Notes: generated by a model not told the origin, from the sequence alone. DNA of 64,000 nt from Halomonas rhizosphaerae (GCF_030010555.1 NZ_JASCQP010000025.1:1-64000); one strand, 5' to 3'; numbered from the stretch's first letter, positions 50,483-63,147 are shown. A program made the numbers and translations.

Positions 50483-51736
50483 TCATGGCAGTCGATGTAG
50501 GGGTTGGATGCTCACCGTCTCGCCCGGGGCAACTCCCTCGCGCTCGTCGGTGAGCTCGATCAGGCAGTTGGCCGCCACCATCGAGGACAGGATCCCGGAG
50601 CCCTGGGCGCCGGTGCTGCGCACGTGCAGGCGGCCCTCGGCGTCGGCATGGTAGCAACCGCGCAGGAAGTCGGTTCGCCCGAGACGGCTCTTCAGGGCCT
50701 CGTCGGCGATAGCCGTCAGCCGTAGCGGCTCTCGCACCGGCCTTCCCTGCAGCTTGGACAGCAGCGGCGCCACAAATTGCAGGAAAGTCACCATCACCGC
50801 CACCGGGTTACCAGGCAGCCCCAGGAAGGGTACGCCCCGCTCCCCCAAGAGGCCGCAGGCCAGGGGGCGCCCGGGACGGATGGCAATCCGCCAGAAGGCC
50901 AGGCGACCGACTGCCTCCAGCGCCGCACGGGTGAAGTCGGCGTGGCCCACCGACACGCCGCCGCTGGTAATCACCATGTCGGCCCGCCCGGCGGCATCGC
51001 CCAGGGCGGCGACCATGGCGTCCCGGTCGTCGGGGAGGATGCCCAGGTCGATCAACTCGGCGCCCTGCTCGGCCAGCAGACCGGCCAGGGTATGGCGGTT
51101 GGCATCGAAGATACCTGCCGGCGGCAGGGGCTCACCGGGAGCGGTCACCTCGTCGCCGGTGGAGAAGATGGCCACCCGCGGGCGGCGATGCACGCTCGCA
51201 TCAACCAGGCCCAGCGAAGCCAGCAGGCCCAATTCGGCCGCTCCCAGCCGGTTACCGGCGCGCAACGCCGTCTGGCCCCGGGGAATATCCTCGCCGGCCT
51301 GGCGCACGTGCTGGCCACGCCTGACGCTCTCGGGCTGGCGAACCACCACCGTCTCGCTTCGCTCCTCGAGCTGTTCGAGCATGATCACGGTATCGGCCCC
51401 CGGCGGCAGCGGCGCCCCGGTGGTGATGCGCACGCACTCGCCGGCACCCAGCGCCTCGTCCAGGCGACTGCCGGCGAGCACCTCGCCGACGACTCGCCAC
51501 TCACCCGGCAACTCGGCGTCCCCAGGCCAGGCCAGGGCTATTCCATCCATGGCGGCATTGGTGTTCTGGGGCACATCGATGGGCGAGACGACATCTTCTG
51601 CAAGCACACGTCCGTGCAGTTCGGCCAGCGCCACCCGTTCGGCGGGTAGCGGTGCCTCGACGAGACTGGCCAGACGCACGCGTGCCTCCTCTACCGGGAG
51701 CATGCGCTCGCCGAGATCGAAGCAGGAGAGCGTCAT
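50483..51736 (-). CDS. moeA: Molybdopterin molybdotransferase MoeA
   Basis: A 417-residue enzyme inserting molybdate into adenylylated molybdopterin. It has an N-terminal ALAELHGRVLAEDV region, TNAAMDGIAL (DG motif), VRITTGAPLPPGADTVI, and the molybdate pocket region VAIFSTGDEV and ITSGGVSVGHADF. Overlaps mobB by ATGA. No separate moaB/mog gene is in the window. Confidence 0.96.
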   Translation of the reverse strand: MTLSCFDLGERMLPVEEARVRLASLVEAPLPAERVALAELHGRVLAEDVVSPIDVPQNTNAAMDGIALAWPGDAELPGEWRVVGEVLAGSRLDEALGAGECVRITTGAPLPPGADTVIMLEQLEERSETVVVRQPESVRRGQHVRQAGEDIPRGQTALRAGNRLGAAELGLLASLGLVDASVHRRPRVAIFSTGDEVTAPGEPLPPAGIFDANRHTLAGLLAEQGAELIDLGILPDDRDAMVAALGDAAGRADMVITSGGVSVGHADFTRAALEAVGRLAFWRIAIRPGRPLACGLLGERGVPFLGLPGNPVAVMVTFLQFVAPLLSKLQGRPVREPLRLTAIADEALKSRLGRTDFLRGCYHADAEGRLHVRSTGAQGSGILSSMVAANCLIELTDEREGVAPGETVSIQPLHRLP

Positions 51737-52329
51737 GGCGCGGTCTCCTCACACCTGCGCTCGCGGGGCAGCTGGCAGCTCGGCCAGCGAGCGGGCCAGG
51801 CGGCGATCCAGTCGGTGAGTGCCTCGAGATCATTGAGGTCCAGTGCCGCGACGCCCTCGGGCAGCGCGAGGGACGCGTCACTGGCCACGGCGCACACCCA
51901 GGGGTCCTCGGCCACGCGCAGCGACTTGCCCACCTCGGGACGATAGAGCTCGAGCTTGGGTAGCGGCCAGGCCTTGAAGCCTTCCACCAGGATCAGGTCG
52001 GGATGCTGAGGCCGCACCATGTCGATGAGTTCGGCCAGATCCGCCTCCTTACGCCCGGGGGTCTCCATCATCAGCGCCACTCGGGCGCGGGACGCCACCA
52101 GCATCGGCGAGGCGCCGGCCTGGCGCAGGCGGTGGCTGTCCTTGCCGGGCTGGTCGACGTCGAAGGCATGGTGAGCATGCTTGATCACCGCCACCCGCAG
52201 GCCCCGCTCGCCGAGGCGTGGCAACAGCTGCTCCAGCAGGGTGGTCTTGCCGGTTCCGCTCCAGGCGGCGATGCCGAGCAGTGGCAGATCGTCGTCGAAC
52301 GAGAGGCTCTCGGGTACGCCATCGCTCAT
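51733..52329 (-). CDS. mobB: Molybdopterin-guanine dinucleotide biosynthesis adaptor MobB
   Basis: A 198-residue P-loop protein: Walker A GIAAWSGTGKTTLLEQLL, then VAVIKHAHHAFDVDQPGKDSHR, the usual MobB pattern. It binds GTP and supports MobA. Coupled by ATGA overlaps to mobA upstream and moeA downstream. Confidence 0.94.
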   Translation of the reverse strand: MSDGVPESLSFDDDLPLLGIAAWSGTGKTTLLEQLLPRLGERGLRVAVIKHAHHAFDVDQPGKDSHRLRQAGASPMLVASRARVALMMETPGRKEADLAELIDMVRPQHPDLILVEGFKAWPLPKLELYRPEVGKSLRVAEDPWVCAVASDASLALPEGVAALDLNDLEALTDWIAAWPARWPSCQLPRERRCEETAP

Positions 52330-52958
52330 GGGCTCAGGGACTCCTTCTTTCCTCCGCGGTTTGAGTTTCCCTCGCTCAGGGCGCGCTCAAGCCGTCGCTT
52401 CTCGTCATCGGTATTGAGGTTGGCGAAGGCGTCCGGGCAGTCGCTGACGTCCACCCGGCACCAGGCGTGGCGGGCGTACCAGCGGTCGATCTTGCGCTCG
52501 CCATCGGCCAGGGAGGACGCCAGGTCCTCGGCCAGGGCGGTACGGATCAACGCCACCACCGGATGCAGCCGCTCGCCGTCGAAGGCCACGGCGATATCGC
52601 ACTCGCCGATGCCGGCCACCAGGCGATCCACCAGGTCATGGGGCAAGGCCGGGCTGTCGCAGGGCACCACCAGCAGCCAGGGCGTGATCGCAGCCCGCAG
52701 GCCGCTGTAGATGCCCATCAGCGGGCCCTGGAAGCCGCCTTCGGCATCCTGGATCACGCGGTCGGCCAGCGGCGCATAGGCCTCGGCATTGCGATTGGCG
52801 TTGATCAGCACCTCGGCGACCCGCCCCGCCAGGCGCTCATGAACATGGGCCACCAGCGGGCGTCCCGCGAAGGGTTCGAGCCCCTTGTCGCGACCGCCCA
52901 TCCGGCGTCCCTGGCCGCCGGCCAGGATCAGGCCAGTGAGGTCGTCTCGGGTGATCAT
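52326..52958 (-). CDS. mobA: Molybdenum cofactor guanylyltransferase MobA
   Basis: A 210-residue nucleotidyltransferase adding GMP to molybdopterin to form MGD. GLILAGGQGRRMGGRDKGLE is the nucleotide-binding start; LLVVPCDSPALP holds the metal aspartate. First gene of the operon. Start at 52958 has AGGAGC upstream. The operon implies molybdenum-MGD enzymes elsewhere in the genome. Confidence 0.96.
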   Translation of the reverse strand: MITRDDLTGLILAGGQGRRMGGRDKGLEPFAGRPLVAHVHERLAGRVAEVLINANRNAEAYAPLADRVIQDAEGGFQGPLMGIYSGLRAAITPWLLVVPCDSPALPHDLVDRLVAGIGECDIAVAFDGERLHPVVALIRTALAEDLASSLADGERKIDRWYARHAWCRVDVSDCPDAFANLNTDDEKRRLERALSEGNSNRGGKKESLSP

Positions 52959-53151
52959 TGGCGCTCCTGACGAATCGGTCATGTTGTGAGTCATGATGCC
53001 TCAGCCCGGCGGCGGGTGCCATGCCGGCCGTCCACGCTGGTCCCCTGCCCTGACGCCGGTCAAGCCGTGGCTTATCCCCGTGCCGCCAAGGAGGTACACT
53101 ATGTTGAAAATATTCCACGAATGCGGCAACAACCGCGGTAAGGACCGACCC

Positions 53152-53736
53152 ATGGAAGAGGCATTCGATGTAGGCGCCCGGCTCAAGCAGCTGAGGCTTT
53201 CGCGCGGGCTGTCCCAGAGAGAGCTGGCCAAGCGGGCCGGTGTCACCAACAGCACCATCTCGCTGGTCGAGCAGAACAACGTCAGCCCGTCGGTGAGTTC
53301 GCTGAAGAAGATACTGGACGCCCTGCCGGTGTCGATCAGCGCCTTCTTCGCCGGCGACGAGCCCAGCCAGCCGCAGCCCTTCTATCGGCAGGACGAACTG
53401 ACCGATATCGGCGATGGCAGGCTTTCCTGGCGGCTGGTAGCCGCCCGCCGCCCCGACCGGCGCATGTCGATCATCCACGAGCGCTACCCGCCCGGGGCCG
53501 ACAGCGGCGAAGAGATGCTGGAGCATGATGGTGAGGAAGGCGGCGTGGTGATCGCGGGGCAGATCGAGATCACCGTAAACGGCGAGGTGGGGGTGCTGGG
53601 CGCAGGCGACGCCTACTACTTCGACTCCCGCCTGCCCCACCGCTTCCGTAACCCCGGCCGCGAGGAGTGCGTGATCGTCAGCGCCAGCACCCCGCCGACC
53701 TTCTCCGACGCGGGCCAGGAGCAACACCACGCCTGA
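53152..53736 (+). CDS. XRE-cupin regulator (PuuR/PauR-like)
   Basis: A 194-residue regulator: N-terminal Cro/C1 helix-turn-helix (GLSQRELAKRAGVTNSTISL and VEQNNVSPSVSSLKKIL) and a C-terminal cupin (EEGGVVIAGQIEITVNGEVG, DAYYFDSRLPHRFRNPG). It resembles PuuR and PauR, which repress polyamine use. No polyamine genes are next to it. Start choice: ATG 53152 fits the length of relatives and has AAGGA upstream. ATG 53101 has a better AAGGAGGT site but adds 17 unusual residues and may lie in the promoter. Divergent from mobA. Confidence 0.85.
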   Translation: MEEAFDVGARLKQLRLSRGLSQRELAKRAGVTNSTISLVEQNNVSPSVSSLKKILDALPVSISAFFAGDEPSQPQPFYRQDELTDIGDGRLSWRLVAARRPDRRMSIIHERYPPGADSGEEMLEHDGEEGGVVIAGQIEITVNGEVGVLGAGDAYYFDSRLPHRFRNPGREECVIVSASTPPTFSDAGQEQHHA

Positions 53737-53742
53737 GCAGGA

Positions 53743-54984
53743 TCACTCCTCCTCGGCACGGGGCAGCACCCAGTTGAGGACGATGCCGACCAGAGCGGCG
53801 AGACTGACGCCCTGAAGGGTGAACTGGCCATTGCCGAACTGCATGCCGCCGATGCCGAAGACCAGCACCAGGGAGACCACCACCAGATTGCGCGGCGCGG
53901 TGAGCGGCTTGCCGGCCCGCACCAGGGTGTTCATGCCGACCACGGCGATGGAGCCGAAGAGCAGGGTCATGATGCCGCCCATCACCGGACCGGGGATGGT
54001 CTGCAGCAGCGCGCCGAGCTTGCCGACGAAGGCCAGGACAATGGCGATGCAGGCAGCGACCACCATGATCCTGGGGTTGAAGGCACGGGTCAGGGTCACG
54101 GCCCCGGTGACCTCGGAGTAGGTGGTGTTGGGCGGTCCGCCGAAGATCGCCGCCGCGGTGGTGGCCAGGCCATCGCCCAGCAGGGTGCGATGCAAGCCGG
54201 GCTTCTCCAGGTAGTTCTTGCGAGTCACCGAGCCGATGGCGACCATGTCGCCGATATGCTCTACCGCCGGGGCGATGGCGACCGGAATCATGAACAGGAT
54301 CGCCGCCCAGTGGAAGCTCGGCGCGGTGAACGATGGCAGCGACAGCCAGGCCGACTCCTGCACCGGCGTGAAGTCCACCCCCCCCATCACCAGCGAAAGC
54401 ACATAGCCCGTGACGATACCGCCCATGATCGGGATCAGGCGGATCAGGCCGCGACCGAACACCGCCAGCACCAGGGTGACCAGCAGGCTGGTCATGGAGA
54501 GGAAGATCGCCGCGCCGTAGCCGATGTTCTCACTGGTCTCGCCGGTGGCCATGTCCACCGCCACCGGGGCCAGTGCCAGGCCGATCACCATGATCACCGG
54601 CCCCACCACCACCGGGGGCAGCAGCCGATGCAGCCAGGCGGTGCCCTTGAGGCGCACGAACTGGGAGATCACCACGTAGACCAGGCCGGCGGCCATCAGC
54701 CCTCCCAAGGTGGCGGGAATGCCGTAGTTCGCCACGGAGCCCTGGATAGGCGCGATAAAGGCAAACGACGAGGCCAGGAAGACCGGCACGCTGACCCGGG
54801 TCACGCCATGGAAGATCAGGGTGCCGATGCCCGCGGTGAACAGCGCCACATTGGGGTCCAGGCCGGTGAGCAGGGGCACCAGCACCAGGGCGCCGAAGGC
54901 CACGAACAGCATCTGCGCCCCGGTCAGCAAAGTGCGCAACGGGGAGTCGGTGGGCATGGCGGCCGCCGCCGTGTTGTCGGTCAT
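53743..54984 (-). CDS. uraA: Uracil permease UraA (NCS2 family)
   Basis: A 413-residue, 14-segment nucleobase-proton symporter. [15 protein letters not shown], the [10 protein letters not shown] motif (E in TM8) and [15 protein letters not shown] (TM10 binding helix) are those of UraA. Start at 54984; the upstream in-frame codon at 55029 is less likely. Functionally linked to upp at the window's end, though about 9 kb apart. Confidence 0.95.
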   Translation of the reverse strand: MTDNTAAAAMPTDSPLRTLLTGAQMLFVAFGALVLVPLLTGLDPNVALFTAGIGTLIFHGVTRVSVPVFLASSFAFIAPIQGSVANYGIPATLGGLMAAGLVYVVISQFVRLKGTAWLHRLLPPVVVGPVIMVIGLALAPVAVDMATGETSENIGYGAAIFLSMTSLLVTLVLAVFGRGLIRLIPIMGGIVTGYVLSLVMGGVDFTPVQESAWLSLPSFTAPSFHWAAILFMIPVAIAPAVEHIGDMVAIGSVTRKNYLEKPGLHRTLLGDGLATTAAAIFGGPPNTTYSEVTGAVTLTRAFNPRIMVVAACIAIVLAFVGKLGALLQTIPGPVMGGIMTLLFGSIAVVGMNTLVRAGKPLTAPRNLVVVSLVLVFGIGGMQFGNGQFTLQGVSLAALVGIVLNWVLPRAEEE

Positions 54985-55029
54985 GATCAAGGGCTCCGGG
55001 AAAATCGAGGGGAACGGGTCGCGCGGCAT

Positions 55030-55338
55030 TCTACCAGCCTGACTTACCCAATAGCTTCTCGTCGCTCAACGCTCGGCTGAGCTATCGCAGTAGCGAAAAG
55101 CGAAAGGGCGCTGGGGGCAAGCCGAAGAGGAGGTCCTACGCCAGGGGTGAGGAGGATTCCTCCGAACGGGCTGGCCATGGATGGCCAGCACCGGTCCTGC
55201 AAGCGGAGCAGGACGCGTGAGCGAAGCAGGGCGCGGTAGCGTACAGGGAAGTATTCACAGCGCCTCCTCGATGGTCCGGCACCCCGGGGCTTGCCGACAG
55301 GTCAGCCCTGAGCGATAGCAACTACGGCGATAGCCCTA
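55030..55338. other. Gap with three consecutive hairpins
   Basis: About 310 bases between uraA and glpD without a gene. Three close inverted repeats: GGAGGA-T-TCCTCC (55151-55163), CTGGCCAT-GG-ATGGCCAG (55171-55188) and GTCCTGC-7-GCAGGAC (55194-55214). Could be a structured repeat or a small RNA, or the terminator zone of the glp operon. Confidence 0.5.
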
Positions 55339-56955
55339 TCAAAACTCGGGTATCGCCGTCTCCAGATACTCCTTCAGGCGTGCCTCGGCCTGGTCGTCGA
55401 AAAGGATATCGCAGGCTTCGCGAAGTCCCGGCGAGTTGCGGATGCTCTGCTCAGGCACCACCAGCGAGACCTTGGCGCGACGCCTCAGGAAATCCTCGAG
55501 CTTGGTCACCATCTCGCGACGCCTGGCCAGTTTCAGCTCGCAGCGCAGGTATTCGGTACCCTCGATCAGCACCTCGCCCTGGCGCGGGTCCTGGCGGATG
55601 TCCTCGAGCATCTCCAAAGCCTGGGCGCCATAGCGGCGCCAGAGCCGTGTGCTGAGCGGCTCGGAGGCCTCGGCGCTGGTCATCGCATCCAGGTCCATGA
55701 GTCGCGCCTGGTGCATGAACGCCTCGCGGACCGAGGGATCGGGCTCACCGTACCAGCGAACATCCGGGTACGGGATCTCGACGCCGAGCCGGCGAACCTC
55801 CTCAACCACCTCCTCACCGACATTGAGACAATCGGTCAGCTTGCCGCCGAAGATGCTCAGATGGCGCCGCTCGTCGTCGATGTCGATGGCATGTTTGCGC
55901 GACAGGTTGAGGAAATCCCGGTCGCCGCCACCGCTGGGCTTGACCGCCAGAGGGCGCACGCCGCAACGCGTGGCGATGATGTCCTCCTTGCCCAGCGGTG
56001 TCTGGAGTTCGAGTCGCGTGTTGATGTTGTCGAGCACGAAGCGGATATCCTCCTCCGTCGCGCCGACCTCGGGCTTCTCGACCCGGGTATCGGTGGTGCC
56101 GATACAGGTGCGCGGCCCCATGGGGATGACGAAGAAGAGTCGACCGTCGTCGGCGAAGAAAGCCAGTACGCGCTTGCTGTCGGTCAGCCGCGGCACGATC
56201 AGATGGATGCCCTTGGAGAAGACATGATGGTGATCGGTCTGCTGCCCCGAGAGGTTGTTGTGTTGGTCGACCCAGGGCCCGGCCGCGTTGATCAACACCT
56301 TCGAGCGAATCTCGAAGGTCCTATCATCGGTACGGTCCCGGACCGAGGTGACCCAGAGGTCCCCTTCTCGGCGAGCCCCCAGCGACTCGACGTAGTTGGC
56401 CGCCACGGTGCCGAAATCCAGCGCGCCGCGCACGAAATTGAAGACGAAACGCGCATCGTTGTCGTGCAGGTAGGCATCGGAATACTCGAAGCCTCCCTGG
56501 GCATTGCGCGTATTGATGATGGGCTCCCGCGCCTTGATCCCCGCCGGACGCAGAAAATTCGGCCTCCGGGTGAAGGCGCTGCCCATCAGCCAATAGAGCC
56601 AGGTACCGGCCCAGGGGTAGAGGGGGTGGTGGCGAAAGCCCTTGTTGATGGTGGTCAGAAAGCGAATCTCCTGGACGGTGGAGGGGTAGCTTCTGATCAG
56701 GTGGTTGCGGCTCTTGCACAGCTTGCGCACCAACTTGAAGTCGCCGCTCTCCATGTACTTGATGCCACCCCACACCAGGTTGGAGGAGTGCATGCTGGTG
56801 CTGCCGGCGAAATCGCCCCGGTCGATCAGGGCGACCCTGGCCCCCTTGCCGCTCAGCGCCGCCGCCGCCGAGGCGCCGTTGATGCCGCCGCCGATGACCA
56901 GCGCATCGAAGAACTGATCGGGGAGCTTGCGGATGTTGTTCTCTCTGAGTTGCAT
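55339..56955 (-). CDS. glpD: FAD-dependent glycerol-3-phosphate dehydrogenase
   Basis: A 538-residue membrane-associated flavoenzyme that oxidises glycerol 3-phosphate to dihydroxyacetone phosphate and passes electrons to quinone. The FAD motif is DALVIGGGINGASAAAALSG (GXGXXG). WGGIKYMESGDFKLVRK, INAAGPWVD, GTTDTRVEKPEV and SIFGGKLTDC match the family. Last gene of the glycerol operon, 147 bases after the binding-protein gene, with a strong hairpin between them. Start at 56955. No glycerol kinase gene is visible in the window. Confidence 0.94.
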   Translation of the reverse strand: MQLRENNIRKLPDQFFDALVIGGGINGASAAAALSGKGARVALIDRGDFAGSTSMHSSNLVWGGIKYMESGDFKLVRKLCKSRNHLIRSYPSTVQEIRFLTTINKGFRHHPLYPWAGTWLYWLMGSAFTRRPNFLRPAGIKAREPIINTRNAQGGFEYSDAYLHDNDARFVFNFVRGALDFGTVAANYVESLGARREGDLWVTSVRDRTDDRTFEIRSKVLINAAGPWVDQHNNLSGQQTDHHHVFSKGIHLIVPRLTDSKRVLAFFADDGRLFFVIPMGPRTCIGTTDTRVEKPEVGATEEDIRFVLDNINTRLELQTPLGKEDIIATRCGVRPLAVKPSGGGDRDFLNLSRKHAIDIDDERRHLSIFGGKLTDCLNVGEEVVEEVRRLGVEIPYPDVRWYGEPDPSVREAFMHQARLMDLDAMTSAEASEPLSTRLWRRYGAQALEMLEDIRQDPRQGEVLIEGTEYLRCELKLARRREMVTKLEDFLRRRAKVSLVVPEQSIRNSPGLREACDILFDDQAEARLKEYLETAIPEF

Positions 56956-56978
56956 GTCTGGCCCTTTTTCAAAGCAAC

Positions 56979-57010
56979 GGGCCCCACTCGGACTGCACCG
57001 AGCGGGGCCC
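56979..57010 (-). terminator. Hairpin between glpV and glpD
   Basis: GGGCCCCGCTCGG pairs with CCGAGTGGGGCCC around a 6-base loop, one mismatch, ending 24 bases before the glpD start, followed by a weak T tract. It may act as an attenuator or an mRNA stabiliser inside the operon. Confidence 0.5.
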
Positions 57011-57102
57011 TGGGTCCCGTTCAGGCAACCGGTCACACGATCTGGAACCGCCCCGGGAGCATCCGGGGCAAGGTTGGGCGGATCAGGCGACCCGCCCGCC
57101 CA

Positions 57103-58845
<1,743 letters not shown>

Positions 58846-58902
58846 GTTGACCTCTTGGGTTGTCGTGGTCCGTCCCTGGACATTCGGCTCCATGCGTTTC
58901 TG

Positions 58903-59175
58903 TCAGCCCCAGCGCATCAGGATCAGTAGCCAGAGACCCGATGCCCCCAGAGCCAGCCAGATGCTGAGCGGGGTGAAGCCCACCACCACCAGGTGGATAT
59001 AGGCAGCGGATAGCAGCCCGATGAAGAGCCGGTCACCGCGGGTCGTCGAGATCGGCAGGAAGCCCTTGCGCTCGACCGTCGGCGAGATGACCTCCCAGGC
59101 CGTCATGCCGGCCAGCATGGCGGCGATGACCGCGAAGAAGACCGTAGTGGGGGTGGTCCAGACCATCCATTCCAT
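58903..59175 (-). CDS. DUF2160 small membrane protein of the glycerol transporter
   Basis: A 90-residue protein with two predicted transmembrane segments (TVFFAVIAAMLAGMTAWEVI and IHLVVVGFTPLSIWLALGAS) and a central ERKGFLPISTTRGDRLFIGL motif typical of DUF2160. Found almost only between the glpQ-type permease and binding-protein genes of glycerol ABC operons. Exact role unknown; probably an accessory subunit. Confidence 0.88.
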   Translation of the reverse strand: MEWMVWTTPTTVFFAVIAAMLAGMTAWEVISPTVERKGFLPISTTRGDRLFIGLLSAAYIHLVVVGFTPLSIWLALGASGLWLLILMRWG

Positions 59176-59187
59176 GTCGCGTCCTCC

Positions 59188-60081
59188 TCAGGTGCGGCCC
59201 AGGGCAAAGCCCTTGGCGATGTGGTTGCGAACGAAATAGACCACCACGATGCCCGGCAGGATCGTCAGGGTACCGGCGGCGGCCAGCGCCCCCCAGTCGA
59301 TCCCCGAGGCGCCCTTGGTCTGGGTCATCACCGAGGCGATAGGCTGGGCGCCGGTGGAGGTCAGGGTGCTGGCCAGCAGCAGCTCGACCCAGGAGAACAT
59401 GAACAGGAAGAACAGGGTCACACCGATGCCCGAGCTGATCATGGGGATGAAGATCTTCACGAAGAACTTCGGGAAGCTGTAGCCATCGATGAAGGCCGTC
59501 TCGTCGATCTCCTTGGGTACCCCGCTCATGAAGCCCTCGAGGATCCACACGGCCAGCGGGATATTGAACAGGCAGTGGGCCAGCGCGACCGCGATATGGG
59601 TGTCGAACAACCCAACGGTGTAGTAGAGCTGAAAATAGGGCAGCAGGAAGACGGCCGGCGGCGCCATCAGGTTGGTCAACAGCCAGAAGAACAGGTGTTT
59701 GTCGCCGATGAACTTGTAGCGGCTGAAGGCATAGGCCGCCGGCAGCGCTACCGCGATACTGATCAGCATGTTCATCAGCACATAGGCGATCGAGTTCACG
59801 TAGCCCATGTACCAGCTGGACTCGGTGAGGATCTTGGCATAGTGCTCGAGGGTGAAGCTCTCGGGCCACAGGGTCAGTCCGCCGAGGATCTCGGTATTGG
59901 ACTGGAAGGACATGTTGAGCAGCCAATAGATCGGCAACAATACGAACACGATATAGGCGGTCATGAGCCCCCGGCGGCGCCACTGGCGGGAGGCCGGACG
60001 TGCCTTGCGGCGACGACGGTTATCGGCGGCCGCGGCGCGTTGGCGCACGGCATCTGGCGTCGTGGGCAATGAATCACTCAT
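59188..60081 (-). CDS. glpQ: Glycerol ABC transporter permease (GlpQ-like)
   Basis: A 297-residue MalG-type permease: six helices and the EAA loop GFMSGVPKEIDETAFIDGYS. LPIYWLLNMSFQSNTEILGG and LTLWPESFTLEHYAKILTES resemble MalG-family starts. Separated by 1 base from the other permease gene. Confidence 0.93.
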   Translation of the reverse strand: MSDSLPTTPDAVRQRAAAADNRRRRKARPASRQWRRRGLMTAYIVFVLLPIYWLLNMSFQSNTEILGGLTLWPESFTLEHYAKILTESSWYMGYVNSIAYVLMNMLISIAVALPAAYAFSRYKFIGDKHLFFWLLTNLMAPPAVFLLPYFQLYYTVGLFDTHIAVALAHCLFNIPLAVWILEGFMSGVPKEIDETAFIDGYSFPKFFVKIFIPMISSGIGVTLFFLFMFSWVELLLASTLTSTGAQPIASVMTQTKGASGIDWGALAAAGTLTILPGIVVVYFVRNHIAKGFALGRT

Positions 60082-60082
60082 T

Positions 60083-60956
<874 letters not shown>

Positions 60957-60964
<8 letters not shown>

Positions 60965-62057
60965 GGTCGATCTCCACGCGGTATTCGTCGACGTAAAGGC
61001 CGAGTCGCTCGTCGGGAAAGCGCAGCCATGCCTTGCCGGTCGGCGTCTCCTGGTCTTCCTCGATGCGCGCCTTGAGCGCCATGCTGCCCAGCGTCAGGTA
61101 GACGATCGAGTAGGTCCCAAGGTCCTGGGCGTGATCCACCCGAGCCTCCATACCCCCCTCGACCGGCTCGGGATGCACCTCGATGAATTCGGGACGAATA
61201 CCGAGCTTGATGTTGGTGGAGCGGGCACGAGCCACGGCATGGTGGACATCCTGCCCTACCGTCAGCTCGATGTTACCGGCCATCACGCGCCCGTCACGGG
61301 TCATCACATCCAGGAAATTCATGCCCGGGCTGCCGATGAAGTAGCCCACGAAGGTATGGTTCGGCCTCTCGAAGAGCTCCCTGGGCGTGCCGAACTGCAC
61401 CACCTGGCCCTCGTACATCACGGCGATCTTGTCGGCGAAGGTGGAGGCCTCGAGCTGGTCGTGGGTCACATAGACCATGGTGATCTCGAAGCGCTGGTGG
61501 ATCTCCTTGAGCTTGCGGCGCAGCTTCCACTTGAGCTGGGGGTCGATGACGGTGAGCGGCTCGTCGAAGAGGATCGCCGAGACGTCCTCGCGCACCAGCC
61601 CCCTGCCCATGGAGACCTTCTGCTTCTCGTCGGCGGTGAGGTTCTTGGCCTTGCGCTTGAGCTGGGGGGTGAGCTCCAGCACATCGGCGACCTCCATGAC
61701 GCGCTCATGGACCCGCGCCTCGGGGGTCTTCACATTGCGCAGCGGAAAGGCCAGGTTGTCGTAGACCGTCATGGTGTCGTAGATGACGGGGAACTGGAAA
61801 ACCTGGGCGATGTTGCGTGCCTCGGGTGGCAGGGCATTGACCACCTCGCCGTCGAAGAGCACCTCACCGCTGGAGGGTTCCAGCAGGCCGGAGATGATGT
61901 TGAGCAGGGTAGACTTGCCACAGCCCGAGGGCCCGAGCAACGCATAGGCCCCGCCCTGGTGCCAGACGTGGTTCATCTCGCGAATGGCATAGTCCTCGGG
62001 TGACCGCGGATCGGGCAGGTAGGTATGGGCCAGCGATTTGAGGGTGATCTCCGCCAT
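60957..62057 (-). CDS. glpT: Glycerol ABC transporter ATPase GlpT-like, degenerate signature
   Basis: A 366-residue MalK-type ATPase with a C-terminal TOBE/OB domain. Walker A GPSGCGKST (42-50), Walker B AILFDEP (161-167), D-loop and switch histidine H199 (YVTHDQLEAS) are normal. The ABC signature is not: LTADE (140-144) replaces LSGGQ. The partner ATPase shows the opposite defect. Start at 62057 gives MAEITLKSL. Not related to the GlpT antiporter of E. coli despite the name. Confidence 0.92.
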
Positions 62058-62058
62058 G

Positions 62059-63147
62059 TCAGATGCCCCCCAGGTGAGTCGGTATATGCACCACCGCGCC
62101 CTGGCGGTCGAAGGCATAGACCTTGTGGGTCGGGAAATAGAGCGTCACGGGTGCATCGACACGGAACTCGTGAACCCCCTCGAGGTGTACCGTCATGTGG
62201 AAGAGGTCGTTGTGAACGTGAAGGAAGGTCTCGGAGCCACTGATCTCCGCCAGGTCGACGGTCATCTTCACCTCGATGTCATCCTTGGCCCGAGGCGTGA
62301 GCGAGATGTGCGAGGCGCGCACGCCGAAGCGATACTCTCCCGGCGCCAGGCTGCGCAGGTCATCGTTGATGGGAAAATGCAGTGTCTTGTCGAAGGTGAC
62401 CTCGGCGCCGGAGATGATCCCCTTCACGATGTTGATCGGAGGCTCGGAGAACATCTCCGCGGTCAGGATATCTTGCGGACGGTGGTAGACGTCCTCTGTC
62501 CGGCCATACTGCAGCAGGCGCCCCTCGTGGAGGACGGCGGTGTTGCCTCCCAATGCCAGGGCCTCTGCCGGTTCGGTGGTGGCATAGACGGCGATGCAGT
62601 TGCGCTCGCTGAACACCGAGCGCAGCTCGTCGCGGAATTCCTCGCGGAGCTTGTAATCGAGGTTGACCAGCGGCTCGTCGAAGAGCACGACATCGGCATC
62701 CTTCACCAGCGCACGCCCCATGGCGGTTCGCTGCTGCTGACCACCGGACAGCTCGAGGGGCAGGCGATCGAGCAGGTGCTCGATATGCAACATCTCGGCG
62801 ACCGCCCGCACCCGCCGGTCGATTTCGGCGCGCTCGACCTTGGCCAGCTTGAGGGGCGATGCGATGTTGTCGTAGACGGAGAGAGCCGGATAGTTGATGA
62901 ACTGCTGATAGACCATGGAGACGTTGCGCTTGCGCACCGAACGCCCGGTCACGTCTTCCCCGTTCATCAGGATGCGCCCCCGGGTCGGGGTATCGAGCCC
63001 TGCCATCAAGCGCATCAGGGTGGTCTTGCCGGCCAGGGTCCGCCCCAGCAGGACGTTGAAGGAGCCGGGCTGTAGCTCCAGGTTAACGCCCGCGATGTGA
63101 GTGGCGCCACCGACCACATGATCGATGTTATCTAGGATCAAGGACAT
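62059..63147 (-). CDS. glpS: Glycerol ABC transporter ATPase GlpS-like, missing switch histidine
   Basis: A 362-residue MalK-type ATPase, first gene of the operon. Walker A is unusual but usable, GRTLAGKTT (35-43). The signature LSGGQ (133-137) and Walker B VVLFDEP (153-159) are intact. The switch histidine is replaced: YATTEPAEA has T191 where VTHDQxEA has H. Paired with GlpT, the dimer would hold one normal and one degenerate ATP site. C-terminal TOBE-type domain present. Confidence 0.92.
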   Translation of the reverse strand: MSLILDNIDHVVGGATHIAGVNLELQPGSFNVLLGRTLAGKTTLMRLMAGLDTPTRGRILMNGEDVTGRSVRKRNVSMVYQQFINYPALSVYDNIASPLKLAKVERAEIDRRVRAVAEMLHIEHLLDRLPLELSGGQQQRTAMGRALVKDADVVLFDEPLVNLDYKLREEFRDELRSVFSERNCIAVYATTEPAEALALGGNTAVLHEGRLLQYGRTEDVYHRPQDILTAEMFSEPPINIVKGIISGAEVTFDKTLHFPINDDLRSLAPGEYRFGVRASHISLTPRAKDDIEVKMTVDLAEISGSETFLHVHNDLFHMTVHLEGVHEFRVDAPVTLYFPTHKVYAFDRQGAVVHIPTHLGGI

